From Rickettsiales bacterium (GTDB taxonomy: Bacteria; Pseudomonadota; Alphaproteobacteria; Rickettsiales; JALZUV01), in the NCBI GenBank assembly GCA_029252805.1, contig JAQXAR010000018.1, positions 1 to 34,999 on the forward strand: a DNA stretch of 34,999 bases. The letters run 5' to 3'. Each line of letters begins with the position of its first letter. The first letter of the stretch is position 1. Shown here piece after piece: positions 6,749 through 13,014 of the stretch. Under the pieces are notes generated by a model, which saw only the letters and a list, made by a program, of their open reading frames with translations, searched no databases and had not been told where the DNA came from. Position numbers and translations under genes: made by a program.

Positions 6749-6793
6749 TTGACATCGACGAGGTCGGGGATTCGAATTCCTTACCGCCCACCA
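6749..6793 (+). other. attR core plus displaced 3' half of tRNA-Val
   Basis: The 19-bp core (6749-6767) is followed by the T-arm and acceptor strand of a tRNA-Val ending ACCGCCCACCA (6783-6793). No 5' half precedes it. ACCGCCC is a perfect complement of GGGCGGT at 69-75, so this is the original chromosomal 3' end pushed 6.6 kb away by the integration. Confidence 0.9.
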
Positions 6794-7022
6794 TATTTTT
6801 CAATAGGTTAGACGAATAACACTTACACCTCTTAGAGTCCGTTGCTCCCCAGTTGCTCCCCTTGAGATACACTCCCAGCTATTTTTATCCATTCCTATCA
6901 AGCTCAAATCTATCTTCTTTTACAAGTTCCTGAAGGTGACTACGAAGAATTCCTGTGGCATGCAATCTAGCAAGAGGTAAAGTAGTTGCGGGTTCGACTC
7001 CTTATTTTGCTTCTCAGTATAG
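6794..7022. other. Gene-free junction with GTTGCTCCCC direct repeats
   Basis: GTTGCTCCCC occurs at 6841-6850 and 6852-6861, an 11-base period, 48 bases outside attR. Such helically phased repeats resemble integrase arm sites and could be relics of an earlier element in the same tRNA. A minus-strand open stretch (about 6890-7000, containing LARLHATGILRSHLQELV) may be a gene remnant. Around 6980, GGGTTCGACTCC looks like a tRNA T-loop but cannot be folded into a tRNA. Confidence 0.3.
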
Positions 7023-7601
7023 GAGGCGTCCGCTAGCTTCCTATGGCTAGGAAATAGTAAAAACAAAGGAATCGGAGTTTTTGCCAGAAATGGTCATTCA
7101 GTAGAGAGCTTGGGGTGGGATGATGGTGGCTTTCAGTCTTTTCTGCCGTGCACTATTTCTAACGATTTTAATCTCCTTGCTATTTGGACAAAGAAGGTGG
7201 ATTCGCAAGCTACAGGATATATTGCTCAGTTGTGGAAATATTTACAGCTTCACAAAAGTCGACTTTGTTCCTCGCCAATGATTCTCTGTGGCGACTTAAA
7301 TAGTAGTGCTTTATGGGATAAGAAAAGAGTCTGGAATCACAGTAAAGTTGTCAGTGAGCTAGATGAGATAGGATTCAAAAGTCTTTACCACGAGTTAACA
7401 AACGAAGAGCAAGGTAAAGAGTCGCGGCCAACACTTTTCATGCATCGACAGATTGAAAGGCCCTATCATATTGATTACTTTTTCATTCCAGAATTGGCGC
7501 TAGAAAATAGTCAATTAACGATAGGTGACCCTACCACTTGGCTGGAACTCAGCGATCACATGCCGTTAGTATGCGATGTAGAGGAAGATAAACTTTTATA
7601 A
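7023..7601 (+). pseudogene. 5'-truncated endonuclease/exonuclease/phosphatase family gene
   Basis: The frame is open from a TAG at 7020-7022 to the stop at 7601. Codons before the first usable start (TTG 7110) already look like family sequence (LWLGNSKNKGIGVFARN). Conserved EEP motifs follow: ILCGDLNSS (metal and active-site Asp/Asn), RPTLFMHRQ, HIDYFFIP and the C-terminal LSDHMPLVCDV with the catalytic Asp-His. The N-terminal third, with the Asn and Glu motifs needed for metal binding, is missing, and I found no detached piece in the window. So this is a decayed gene cut by an earlier rearrangement. The substrate class (DNA, lipid or other phosphodiester) cannot be told. Confidence 0.7.
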
Positions 7602-7829
7602 AGTTGGTTAAAGTTATATTTGTGGCTTTATCAAATTCTCCATAATGGAAGTTTTCAAAATTGTTCATAAAAAGATGGCTAGCAGAATCTTTGTTTGAAC
7701 ATGAGTCAGTCATAAAAATATCGCCAACACCACAACTACTGGCCTGAAGCTGCCAGCAGATATTGGTGCATAAGTGATTCGGCCAGTGATAACTCAAACT
7801 GGCCTAGTGGGCTGTGAACGGGATCGCCG
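7602..7829. other. Gene-free stretch with GGCCAGT inverted repeats
   Basis: GGCCAGT (7781-7787) and ACTGGCC (7798-7804) form a perfect 7-bp inverted repeat with a 10-base spacer, and a further ACTGGCCT lies at 7738-7745. These sit downstream of the RepB-like gene and could be a binding site for the ParB-like proteins or the end of the serine-recombinase element. No gene is supported. Confidence 0.35.
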
Positions 7830-7931
7830 TCATTCCCACCACCATGATTGCTCCATATCTGTTCTTACCAGATGGCTTCTCCCATGGTCCCGGCGCTTTT
7901 GGATCCCGGTCTCCGTTAGTTTGGTATTCAC
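7830..7931 (-). CDS. Candidate 33-residue protein ending in a Trp triplet
   Basis: On the minus strand, 23 bases after the stop of the RepB-like gene, a GTG at 7931 opens a frame of 33 codons ending in TGA at 7830. The product is basic and hydrophilic (KLTETGIQKRRDHGRSHLVR) and ends DMEQSWWWE. The frame stays open upstream back into the RepB-like gene. The last position in the recombinase operon and the biased composition suggest a real small protein or the tail of a lost one. I do not recognise a family, and no convincing Shine-Dalgarno is present, so it remains tentative. Confidence 0.3.
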   Translation of the reverse strand: MNTKLTETGIQKRRDHGRSHLVRTDMEQSWWWE

Positions 7932-7954
7932 CTCATAGCCAAACCCTGCTTCAG

Positions 7955-8866
7955 TTACGCCGCCACCTCCTCACGTAACGACGATATTTCGGTAATGCGC
8001 TGAAACTCATTCAATATGTTTGGGTGATGCTTGGACAAGTAGCGCGTAATTTGTGTGTTCTCGAGCAAATTACTCAGATAGCCTTTCGCAAAGGTGAGAC
8101 TCAGCACATCGGCACCATAACCTTCCTCAATAAGCTTATATTCTCGTTGCAAGCTAGCCATCTCATTTTCCATGCGTGCCATTTGCTCCGGTGTGAGTCC
8201 TTTAATGCTTTTGGGCTTTTCAGGGTTCTTGAGTTGATCTTTAGGCGTACTGCCTAGAATGGCTTTGGCGTAGGTTGCATTAAAGCTATTGGCATCAACC
8301 ATAAGCGTTGCGGCTTCAACCTGTCGCAAAGGCTTCATACGCTTGAGAACATTGAATACACTACCCGGAACAATCTTATCTTTGAGAATCTCGGCTGCTT
8401 CATCACAGATGCCCTTCAAGAGATTACGCTTCATGATAATACTCTTCACATCAAGGTTCAGCGCCGCCGCTATTTTATCCTCTGACACGCCTCGCTCAAC
8501 CGCTTTCAGAATCATTTTATGCTCCTGGATGGGGGCAAGACGGTTTATATGTTTGTTGTAGGTGAAGGATTCATCATCTGATGAAATTAGGCATAGCGTT
8601 TTCTCCTGCTCCAAATCTTGCAATGCCTGCAAACGCACATGACCATCAAGTAAATAATAAGTGCCCTTCTCTTCTGTCACGACCAATGGCTCAATCACGC
8701 CAATTTCACGAATAGAGGAAAGTATTCGTTTGTATTTAATGCTCACTTTGATGGCTTTGGTCACCACCCGCGTAGGCGTTATTGTTTTAAGCGGCAGTTC
8801 TACCAGCCGATCTTCAAAGCCAATGGTAATATTATCTGTAAAAAGCTGTGAACCTCTAGAACTCAT
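7955..8866 (-). CDS. RepB-like ParB-domain protein (plasmid-partition RepB family)
   Basis: The 303-residue protein has a ParB-like N-terminal domain (about 22-110) in which the usual GERR box is replaced by DGHVRL (74-79) and the ENLQR region by NKHINRLAPIQE (104-115). A helix-turn-helix follows near 126-148 (VSEDKIAAALNLDVKSIIMK). The C-terminal half resembles RepB C-terminal domains (KIVPGSVFNVLKRMKPLRQV, then a long helix KSIKGLTPEQMARMENEMAS). It overlaps the ParB-like gene by four bases (8863-8866), making it the third gene of the recombinase operon. No ParA/RepA ATPase is present, so ordinary plasmid partition is unlikely. A DNA-bridging or recombination-control role is inferred. Confidence 0.82.
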   Translation of the reverse strand: MSSRGSQLFTDNITIGFEDRLVELPLKTITPTRVVTKAIKVSIKYKRILSSIREIGVIEPLVVTEEKGTYYLLDGHVRLQALQDLEQEKTLCLISSDDESFTYNKHINRLAPIQEHKMILKAVERGVSEDKIAAALNLDVKSIIMKRNLLKGICDEAAEILKDKIVPGSVFNVLKRMKPLRQVEAATLMVDANSFNATYAKAILGSTPKDQLKNPEKPKSIKGLTPEQMARMENEMASLQREYKLIEEGYGADVLSLTFAKGYLSNLLENTQITRYLSKHHPNILNEFQRITEISSLREEVAA

Positions 8867-9747
8867 GCGCCTTCTCCCAATAATTCGGAAATAGGCTTGG
8901 GGATAGTTTCTAATCCTTCCGCTTTCAGAAGCGTCATAAAATGCTCTTCTTCATAAATACGCCGTAGCGATTGTTTGATGAAAAGCAATCGGTGGCTAAC
9001 GAGACTAGCTTTGCGCGTGAGTAGGGATTTACGATCGACTTCGCGCTGATAGACTTCCATCACATCGCCTGCAGTGACGATGCCCGATCCAGAACCAGAC
9101 TTGGAGTTTCGTTCCTCTGGAGTAGATCCCATACCCTTGCCGAGTCGCTGGCGCTTCTCGATTAGATTTTTGGCCAAAAGCAATTTCTTGCCGCGCAATT
9201 GTTTCTTTTCATAAGCCTCCTGTAGTGCTTCCTGACCACTACCGGATGATGTAGCAATGGACATTGCCACCGTGAGCGGAATATGACCGGATTCGACTGC
9301 CGCTAGTAGACGCTGCTCACCGCGTTTCAATAAGTCGAGCACCGCATAAACATATTTATCGCTCAGTCCCGTCTTTTTCGCTATTTCAATAGCTTTATAC
9401 CCCTTTTGCTGAAGAGCTTCGATTCCCTGCAGAAGATCGATAGAACGATGCTGACGCCTTGCTAGATTCTCAACCAGACTCATAATCAGCGCCTCTTCTT
9501 CAGAAGCTTCAATCACAATAGCAGGAATATGCGTTTGTTCATGCGCCTCAAACGCTTCAATACGCCCCTGTCCGCAGACAAGATCATATTTCTTCTCACC
9601 AGAGGAAGATTCCGTCACGGTAATGGGACGCTTCAAACCTACCTTGGTGATATTCTCGGTAATAGTCTGAAAGATACGCTTATTGCGCACCCGAGGATTT
9701 AAGATATTGATATCTTCAATCGAGATCATTTCTATCTGCTGGCTCAT
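8863..9747 (-). CDS. ParB/RepB/Spo0J-family protein
   Basis: The 294-residue protein has a ParB N-terminal CTP-binding-like domain: VCGQGRIEAF (57-66) at the GERR position and LVENLARRQH (91-100) at the ENLQR position. A helix-turn-helix lies at about 119-140 (AIEIAKKTGLSDKYVYAVLD). A basic, Gly/Ser-rich linker (about 195-222) leads to a helical C-terminus. The arginines of the ParB boxes are retained better here than in its partner, so nucleotide binding is plausible. It overlaps the serine-recombinase gene upstream and the RepB-like gene downstream by four bases each (ATGA), implying fixed stoichiometry. It may act as a heteromer with its neighbour. There is no parA. Confidence 0.85.
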   Translation of the reverse strand: MSQQIEMISIEDINILNPRVRNKRIFQTITENITKVGLKRPITVTESSSGEKKYDLVCGQGRIEAFEAHEQTHIPAIVIEASEEEALIMSLVENLARRQHRSIDLLQGIEALQQKGYKAIEIAKKTGLSDKYVYAVLDLLKRGEQRLLAAVESGHIPLTVAMSIATSSGSGQEALQEAYEKKQLRGKKLLLAKNLIEKRQRLGKGMGSTPEERNSKSGSGSGIVTAGDVMEVYQREVDRKSLLTRKASLVSHRLLFIKQSLRRIYEEEHFMTLLKAEGLETIPKPISELLGEGA

Positions 9748-11315
9748 ACGGATTCTGGCTCCTTAATAGGTTCACGCTCCGTCATGAAAAAGAAGGCTTC
9801 GAGATCATCAAAACGATAAGCATCTAAGGCAAGACCATTATGCTCGTTCAGGCGTAGCTTCGGATTTTCAATATCAATGGAAGGCAGCAGATAATAGTCG
9901 AGAGGTTGCTGATTTTGTGCATCCATGCGAATAGCAATTGTTACATCTGGCTCCAAACCAGAATCCAAGCGCATCTTCCAGCGATACGAGCCAGCAGACG
10001 TTTGCAAACATCTGCATATTATCATGGAAACGCTCACCTCATCATTAATGTTAAACAGGTCGGAGCCGACCTGGTGCGTAATAGTGGCGCCGAGCGATTC
10101 GATTTTCTGAATCGTTTGCGCAAACACATCCGCATGAAGCTTGCGAAGATAGCGGTTAATTTCGATATAACGGTAATCACGGTCAGGCGTATAGCCAATC
10201 AACTTGTAGGCGCGTATTAAACTGCCAAAACGGTTAGAATAAGCTCCACTAGATGGCATATTCTCCTGCTCATCGATCACGACACCAGATAACCAGCCAT
10301 TACGTTCTTGTAAGCGCTGTAATTTCTCTAGCATTTCTTCATTACTGTAACGGCGATTGCGCTCTCTTAGGATTCCTTGCACCGTGTAGAAGTCGCTAGG
10401 GTTAACAATGGCTTCAAAAACCCCTTCTGCACGCACCCACATTTCAGGGTCATTTTCAACAAGGCGGTTTTTGAGCTTGTTCGAAGTACGGTTGAAGACG
10501 TTATTGCCGATATATTTTTCGTTGGTGAGAATCTGATGCACGGTGCCGCGACTCCAATCTCGCCCGAAATCTGTTTTGATGCCGCGTCGGTTTAATTCAG
10601 TGGCTATCTGACTTTCTTTCATGCCCTCATTGATAAAGGAGTCATACATCCAACGTACGTTTTGCACTTCTTCATCAGGTCCCGGCACAAGAATGACGCG
10701 ATCTGTTTGAAAGCTTTTATGCTGACCAGGCTTTAGCACGCCTTTGGTTAATCCGTGTTCATCAATCAGCATCCGCCGCAATCCATAGCCAGCAGGGCCG
10801 CCTTGGCGATAACCTTTTTTAATCAACCGACACTGACCAGCAAATACTTTGCCGGATAACTCACGACTATATTCGCCAGCCATTGCGCGTTTTACGCCTT
10901 TGACGATCGTTGCGACAGGGCTTCCATCATTTTCAAATTGCTCGGCAACATATTGAACGTCGATACCCGCACGACGGCAGATATATTCATAATAGGCGCT
11001 TTCATCGGCATCTTGAAAACGTCCCCAGCGTGTGACATCTAGAACCAGAATAGTCCCAAACTCGGCGCGTTTGTTTTCTACATCTTCAATTAAGCGCCTA
11101 AGTGCATCGCGTCCCTCAATTTTGAGACCGCTTTTTCCATGGTCGGCATAGGTGTTAATAATCTCGAGATTTTTCTTATCCGCATATTCCCGAATGGTGG
11201 CTTCTTGGTTTTCGGTGGAGTATTTTTGATGATCCGTTGACATGCGCACATAAATGGCAGCTTTAGTTGGATTAGGTTTAACAGCCTTGTTGTTTTCATC
11301 AAAAATCTCGTTCAC
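9744..11315 (-). CDS. Large serine recombinase
   Basis: The N-terminal resolvase domain has the nucleophile in YVRMSTDHQ (Ser26 from the GTG start) and conserved TILVLDVTRWGRFQDADES. The recombinase domain follows (KKGYRQGGPAGYGLRRM, WSRGTVHQILTNEKYIGNNV), then a coiled-coil segment rich in Glu/Arg and a C-terminal domain special to this alphaproteobacterial group. I choose GTG 11315, preceded by AAAGGAG at six bases, giving 523 residues; a TTG at 11342 is less likely. Such enzymes integrate and excise elements by a Ser-DNA intermediate. It leads the three-gene operon with the ParB-like pair, and its att sites are not obvious here. It probably mobilised this segment. Confidence 0.93.
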   Translation of the reverse strand: MNEIFDENNKAVKPNPTKAAIYVRMSTDHQKYSTENQEATIREYADKKNLEIINTYADHGKSGLKIEGRDALRRLIEDVENKRAEFGTILVLDVTRWGRFQDADESAYYEYICRRAGIDVQYVAEQFENDGSPVATIVKGVKRAMAGEYSRELSGKVFAGQCRLIKKGYRQGGPAGYGLRRMLIDEHGLTKGVLKPGQHKSFQTDRVILVPGPDEEVQNVRWMYDSFINEGMKESQIATELNRRGIKTDFGRDWSRGTVHQILTNEKYIGNNVFNRTSNKLKNRLVENDPEMWVRAEGVFEAIVNPSDFYTVQGILRERNRRYSNEEMLEKLQRLQERNGWLSGVVIDEQENMPSSGAYSNRFGSLIRAYKLIGYTPDRDYRYIEINRYLRKLHADVFAQTIQKIESLGATITHQVGSDLFNINDEVSVSMIICRCLQTSAGSYRWKMRLDSGLEPDVTIAIRMDAQNQQPLDYYLLPSIDIENPKLRLNEHNGLALDAYRFDDLEAFFFMTEREPIKEPESV

Positions 11316-11375
11316 GAATTCTCCTTTATCTTCATTAACCAATACTCGCCATGCGACTAAATAACGGCATCACTG

Positions 11376-11406
11376 CGCCTCTTTCAAAATACCAAAGAAG
11401 GAGGCG
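11376..11406 (+). promoter_or_regulatory. Hairpin overlapping the ribosome-binding site of the HTH gene
   Basis: CGCCTC (11376-11381) is complementary to GAGGCG (11401-11406), which contains most of the Shine-Dalgarno AGGAGG just ahead of the ATG at 11409. The TTT/AAA next to the stem can add pairs. Folding would hide the ribosome-binding site, so translation may be controlled, or this is a dyad operator in the divergent promoter region. Confidence 0.4.
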
Positions 11407-11408
11407 TT

Positions 11409-12062
11409 ATGTCGCTAACGAAAAATACGCAAGAATTTCCAAACAAAATCACAGAACGAAACATCATTATTTTGATTGGGAACTTGCTGCGCAATATTCA
11501 TCCAAATGAGAGTGCTGCAGTAAAACGAATCAGCCGAAAAACTGGCATTGAAATACGAACTATTGAGGGCTGGTTCCAATCTCGCAACACGCCGAATGTA
11601 AAGAACTTATTGCTACTAATGCTTCATTATCCTGAGATAAAAGAAGCTGTCATGAAAATTACGCGTAACAACATTGATGAGCACATCACTTTCGATAATA
11701 AATCAGCTAAAAAGATTGGGAAGCAAACAGGCAATAATTTTAACCCATTTCAGATTTATAGGGTCATTTTTGACCCTATAAATTCAATCGCCGATACTCG
11801 AAAGATTTCAGATTTGAACCTTCGTCAGCTATGGTTCGTGAACGAAATACATAATGGTTCGAATCCCAATTCAGAATCCATACAGGCTATCTGGGGTAAC
11901 GCCCTAGTGGTTTCAACGGTCAAACCGTTTTTACACCAACTTCACCACATTCTGTGCCGCACTGGTATCATATTCTATATAATATTAAGAGGCTCTGTGA
12001 GGAGATGGATAAACATAGACGAGTTGGCTGTAAGTTTATTAGATGTCAGCTATTTAAGTTAA
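11409..12062 (+). CDS. HTH regulator with chimeric C-terminus
   Basis: A strong AGGAGG precedes the ATG. Residues about 17-75 form a helix-turn-helix (SAAVKRISRKTGIEIRTIEG then WFQSRNTPNVKNLLLLMLHY), a type common beside alphaproteobacterial recombinase operons. Residues about 140-165 (LNLRQLWFVNEIHNGSNPNS) look like a second winged-helix motif. After about residue 168 the frame runs through a hairpin and then antisense to the tail of a decayed recombinase gene (11931-11981), so the last 50 or so residues are probably not native. The gene was likely fused to junk by a deletion. It is divergent from the serine recombinase and may have regulated it. A perfect 30-bp palindrome lies inside it. 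Confidence 0.6.
   Translation: MSLTKNTQEFPNKITERNIIILIGNLLRNIHPNESAAVKRISRKTGIEIRTIEGWFQSRNTPNVKNLLLLMLHYPEIKEAVMKITRNNIDEHITFDNKSAKKIGKQTGNNFNPFQIYRVIFDPINSIADTRKISDLNLRQLWFVNEIHNGSNPNSESIQAIWGNALVVSTVKPFLHQLHHILCRTGIIFYIILRGSVRRWINIDELAVSLLDVSYLS
11754..11783. repeat. Perfect 30-bp palindromic hairpin inside the HTH gene
   Basis: ATTTATAGGGTCA (11754-11766) is the exact complement of TGACCCTATAAAT (11771-11783), with four T between. It falls in the linker between the two HTH parts of the gene and is in frame. A 13-bp perfect stem is unlikely by chance. It may be a protein-binding site, a mobile palindromic element, or an RNA hairpin. Confidence 0.85.
11915..11932 (+). terminator. Terminator-like hairpin
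   Basis: AACGGT (11915-11920) pairs with ACCGTT (11924-11929), followed by T to 11932. It lies directly against the stop of the recombinase remnant, the same place a terminator occupies beside the intact recombinase at 1319-1349. It probably once ended a convergent gene. It is short, so only moderately convincing. Confidence 0.45.
11931..11981 (-). pseudogene. 3' remnant of a FimB-sized tyrosine recombinase gene
   Basis: The minus strand encodes YIEYDTSAAQNVVKLV then a stop (11933-11931), matching the last 16 residues of the intact recombinase at 1352-1942 except for Ala to Thr and Ala to Ser changes. It includes the catalytic-tyrosine motif. DNA similarity is also plain. Upstream the codons no longer match and a stop appears at once. 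This is the deleted end of a second copy, marking the edge of an older element. Confidence 0.85.
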
Positions 12063-12952
12063 GCGCGGTGGTTCTCTGATTTTAGTTTTTCTTCTGCATC
12101 ACGCAAATTGATGATTTGCGCGCGGTGGCCCTCGCCTTGATTCAGCTGGGTATGATGTATATTGCGACTCTTTTGCTCTGCCTCAATCCTCTGCATTTGC
12201 GCTTGGCGCTCCTCCACTGAAGGGTGAGTGCTGTATAAACCTTGTGCTTTCGTGTGTGCGGCTGGCAGTGGGAGATTCCCGTCGGTTTGGGGGATTTCTA
12301 TCGGGTCTGGTGTTAAGTTATCGGGGTAATTCCCAAGCTTCTGCAGCGCACTGGCGAGTTTCTCAGGTTTGCGCGTAATCCACGCCGCCTCTCTATCCGC
12401 CTTAAGTTCTTCATGGCGTTGATGTGCATGTAGCGGAATCGATGTAGCTTTACTGAATAACCATGCAGCGGCACCAAACGTCACCGCATTGACAAATGGG
12501 TTTTGTAACGGTTTCCATAAATGCTTCATGACTTGATGCGTTGCAACTGCGGCGAGCCCTGCTGTCACGGCATAATAACCGAGAGTCACCGCCATATCAG
12601 TTTTGCCATGTTTTTGATGAGATATCTCATGCGCTAAAATCACCTCGCGCTCGTCTTTATCGAGGCGCTTAAGGAGACCGGTCGAGATCACAATGGTGCC
12701 GGTATGCACAAAGGCGGCATTGGGTACATCTTGTTCATACAGCACGAGCTTAGGTCTATTGGGCATCTTTTCGAGATCATAAATCTTTTGCACTTGGGCG
12801 ATAAGTTCGCTGTCTTGTGCCTGCGTCGCGACACGATAGCTGCTCGCGCCGAGTGCCTGTAAGCCCATTTTCTCCCAATAGCCAATCGCCTCATTCTGCG
12901 GAGAAACCGCATGCTGTAAGGCGCCGAGCGCAGAATAGAGCTTTGACATCAT
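12059..12952 (-). CDS. M48-family zinc metallopeptidase
   Basis: The 297-residue protein has the zinc motif HEISH (His108, Glu109, His112) and a third ligand Glu in HEELKADREAA (about 180-190). Two hydrophobic segments (about 121-145 and 154-172) lie between, as in HtpX/Oma1-like peptidases, so it is probably anchored in the inner membrane. There is no N-terminal signal peptide. The C-terminus (about 195-297) carries TDPIEIPQTD-like linkers, THPSVEERQAQMQ, typical of M48 proteins, and a Lys/Glu-rich tail. Likely role: membrane protein quality control. It lies downstream of the AsmA-like gene but has its own intergenic region containing a Pho-box-like sequence. Two adjacent ATG codons (12952, 12949) could both start it. 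Confidence 0.88.
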   Translation of the reverse strand: MMSKLYSALGALQHAVSPQNEAIGYWEKMGLQALGASSYRVATQAQDSELIAQVQKIYDLEKMPNRPKLVLYEQDVPNAAFVHTGTIVISTGLLKRLDKDEREVILAHEISHQKHGKTDMAVTLGYYAVTAGLAAVATHQVMKHLWKPLQNPFVNAVTFGAAAWLFSKATSIPLHAHQRHEELKADREAAWITRKPEKLASALQKLGNYPDNLTPDPIEIPQTDGNLPLPAAHTKAQGLYSTHPSVEERQAQMQRIEAEQKSRNIHHTQLNQGEGHRAQIINLRDAEEKLKSENHRA

Positions 12953-12974
12953 GCCATAAAGCTACAGCAACTGT

Positions 12975-12992
12975 GTTACAGCTTAATGACAG
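12975..12992 (-). promoter_or_regulatory. Pho-box-like sequence upstream of the M48 peptidase
   Basis: On the minus strand CTGTCAT (12992-12986), four bases, then CTGTAAC (12981-12975) reproduce the 7-4-7 layout of a PhoB-binding box. Ten bases further is TAGCTT, a weak -10, as in PhoB-activated promoters that lack a -35. This suggests phosphate control of the peptidase, unproven. Confidence 0.4.
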
Positions 12993-13014
12993 AACCCTAG
13001 AAAAGACTGAAAAA

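Larger units (their letters stand above)
101..6767. mobile_element. tRNA-Val integrated genomic island, about 6.65 kb
   Basis: The element is bounded by a 19-bp perfect direct repeat (101-119 and 6749-6767) whose left copy lies in a tRNA gene. A P4-type integrase sits just inside the right end and reads leftward, the usual arrangement for tRNA-targeting islands. Cargo includes two AlpA-like proteins, a possible HUH replication protein, a toxin-antitoxin pair, a second small tyrosine recombinase, an XRE regulator and two membrane proteins. No capsid, portal, terminase or conjugation gene is visible, so it would be a satellite-like or mobilisable element dependent on a helper. The DNA is visibly richer in A+T than the backbone from 12059 onward, consistent with transfer. 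Confidence 0.9.

Noticed and set aside
6975-7005. Second tRNA fragment (GGGTTCGACTCC)
   Set aside because: It resembles a T-loop, but the flanking bases do not pair as a T-stem or acceptor and no CCA follows. It may be chance or a very degraded att site.
7549-7797. 82-codon minus-strand frame
   Set aside because: It overlaps the end of the recognisable EEP pseudogene, has no family resemblance and no start signal.
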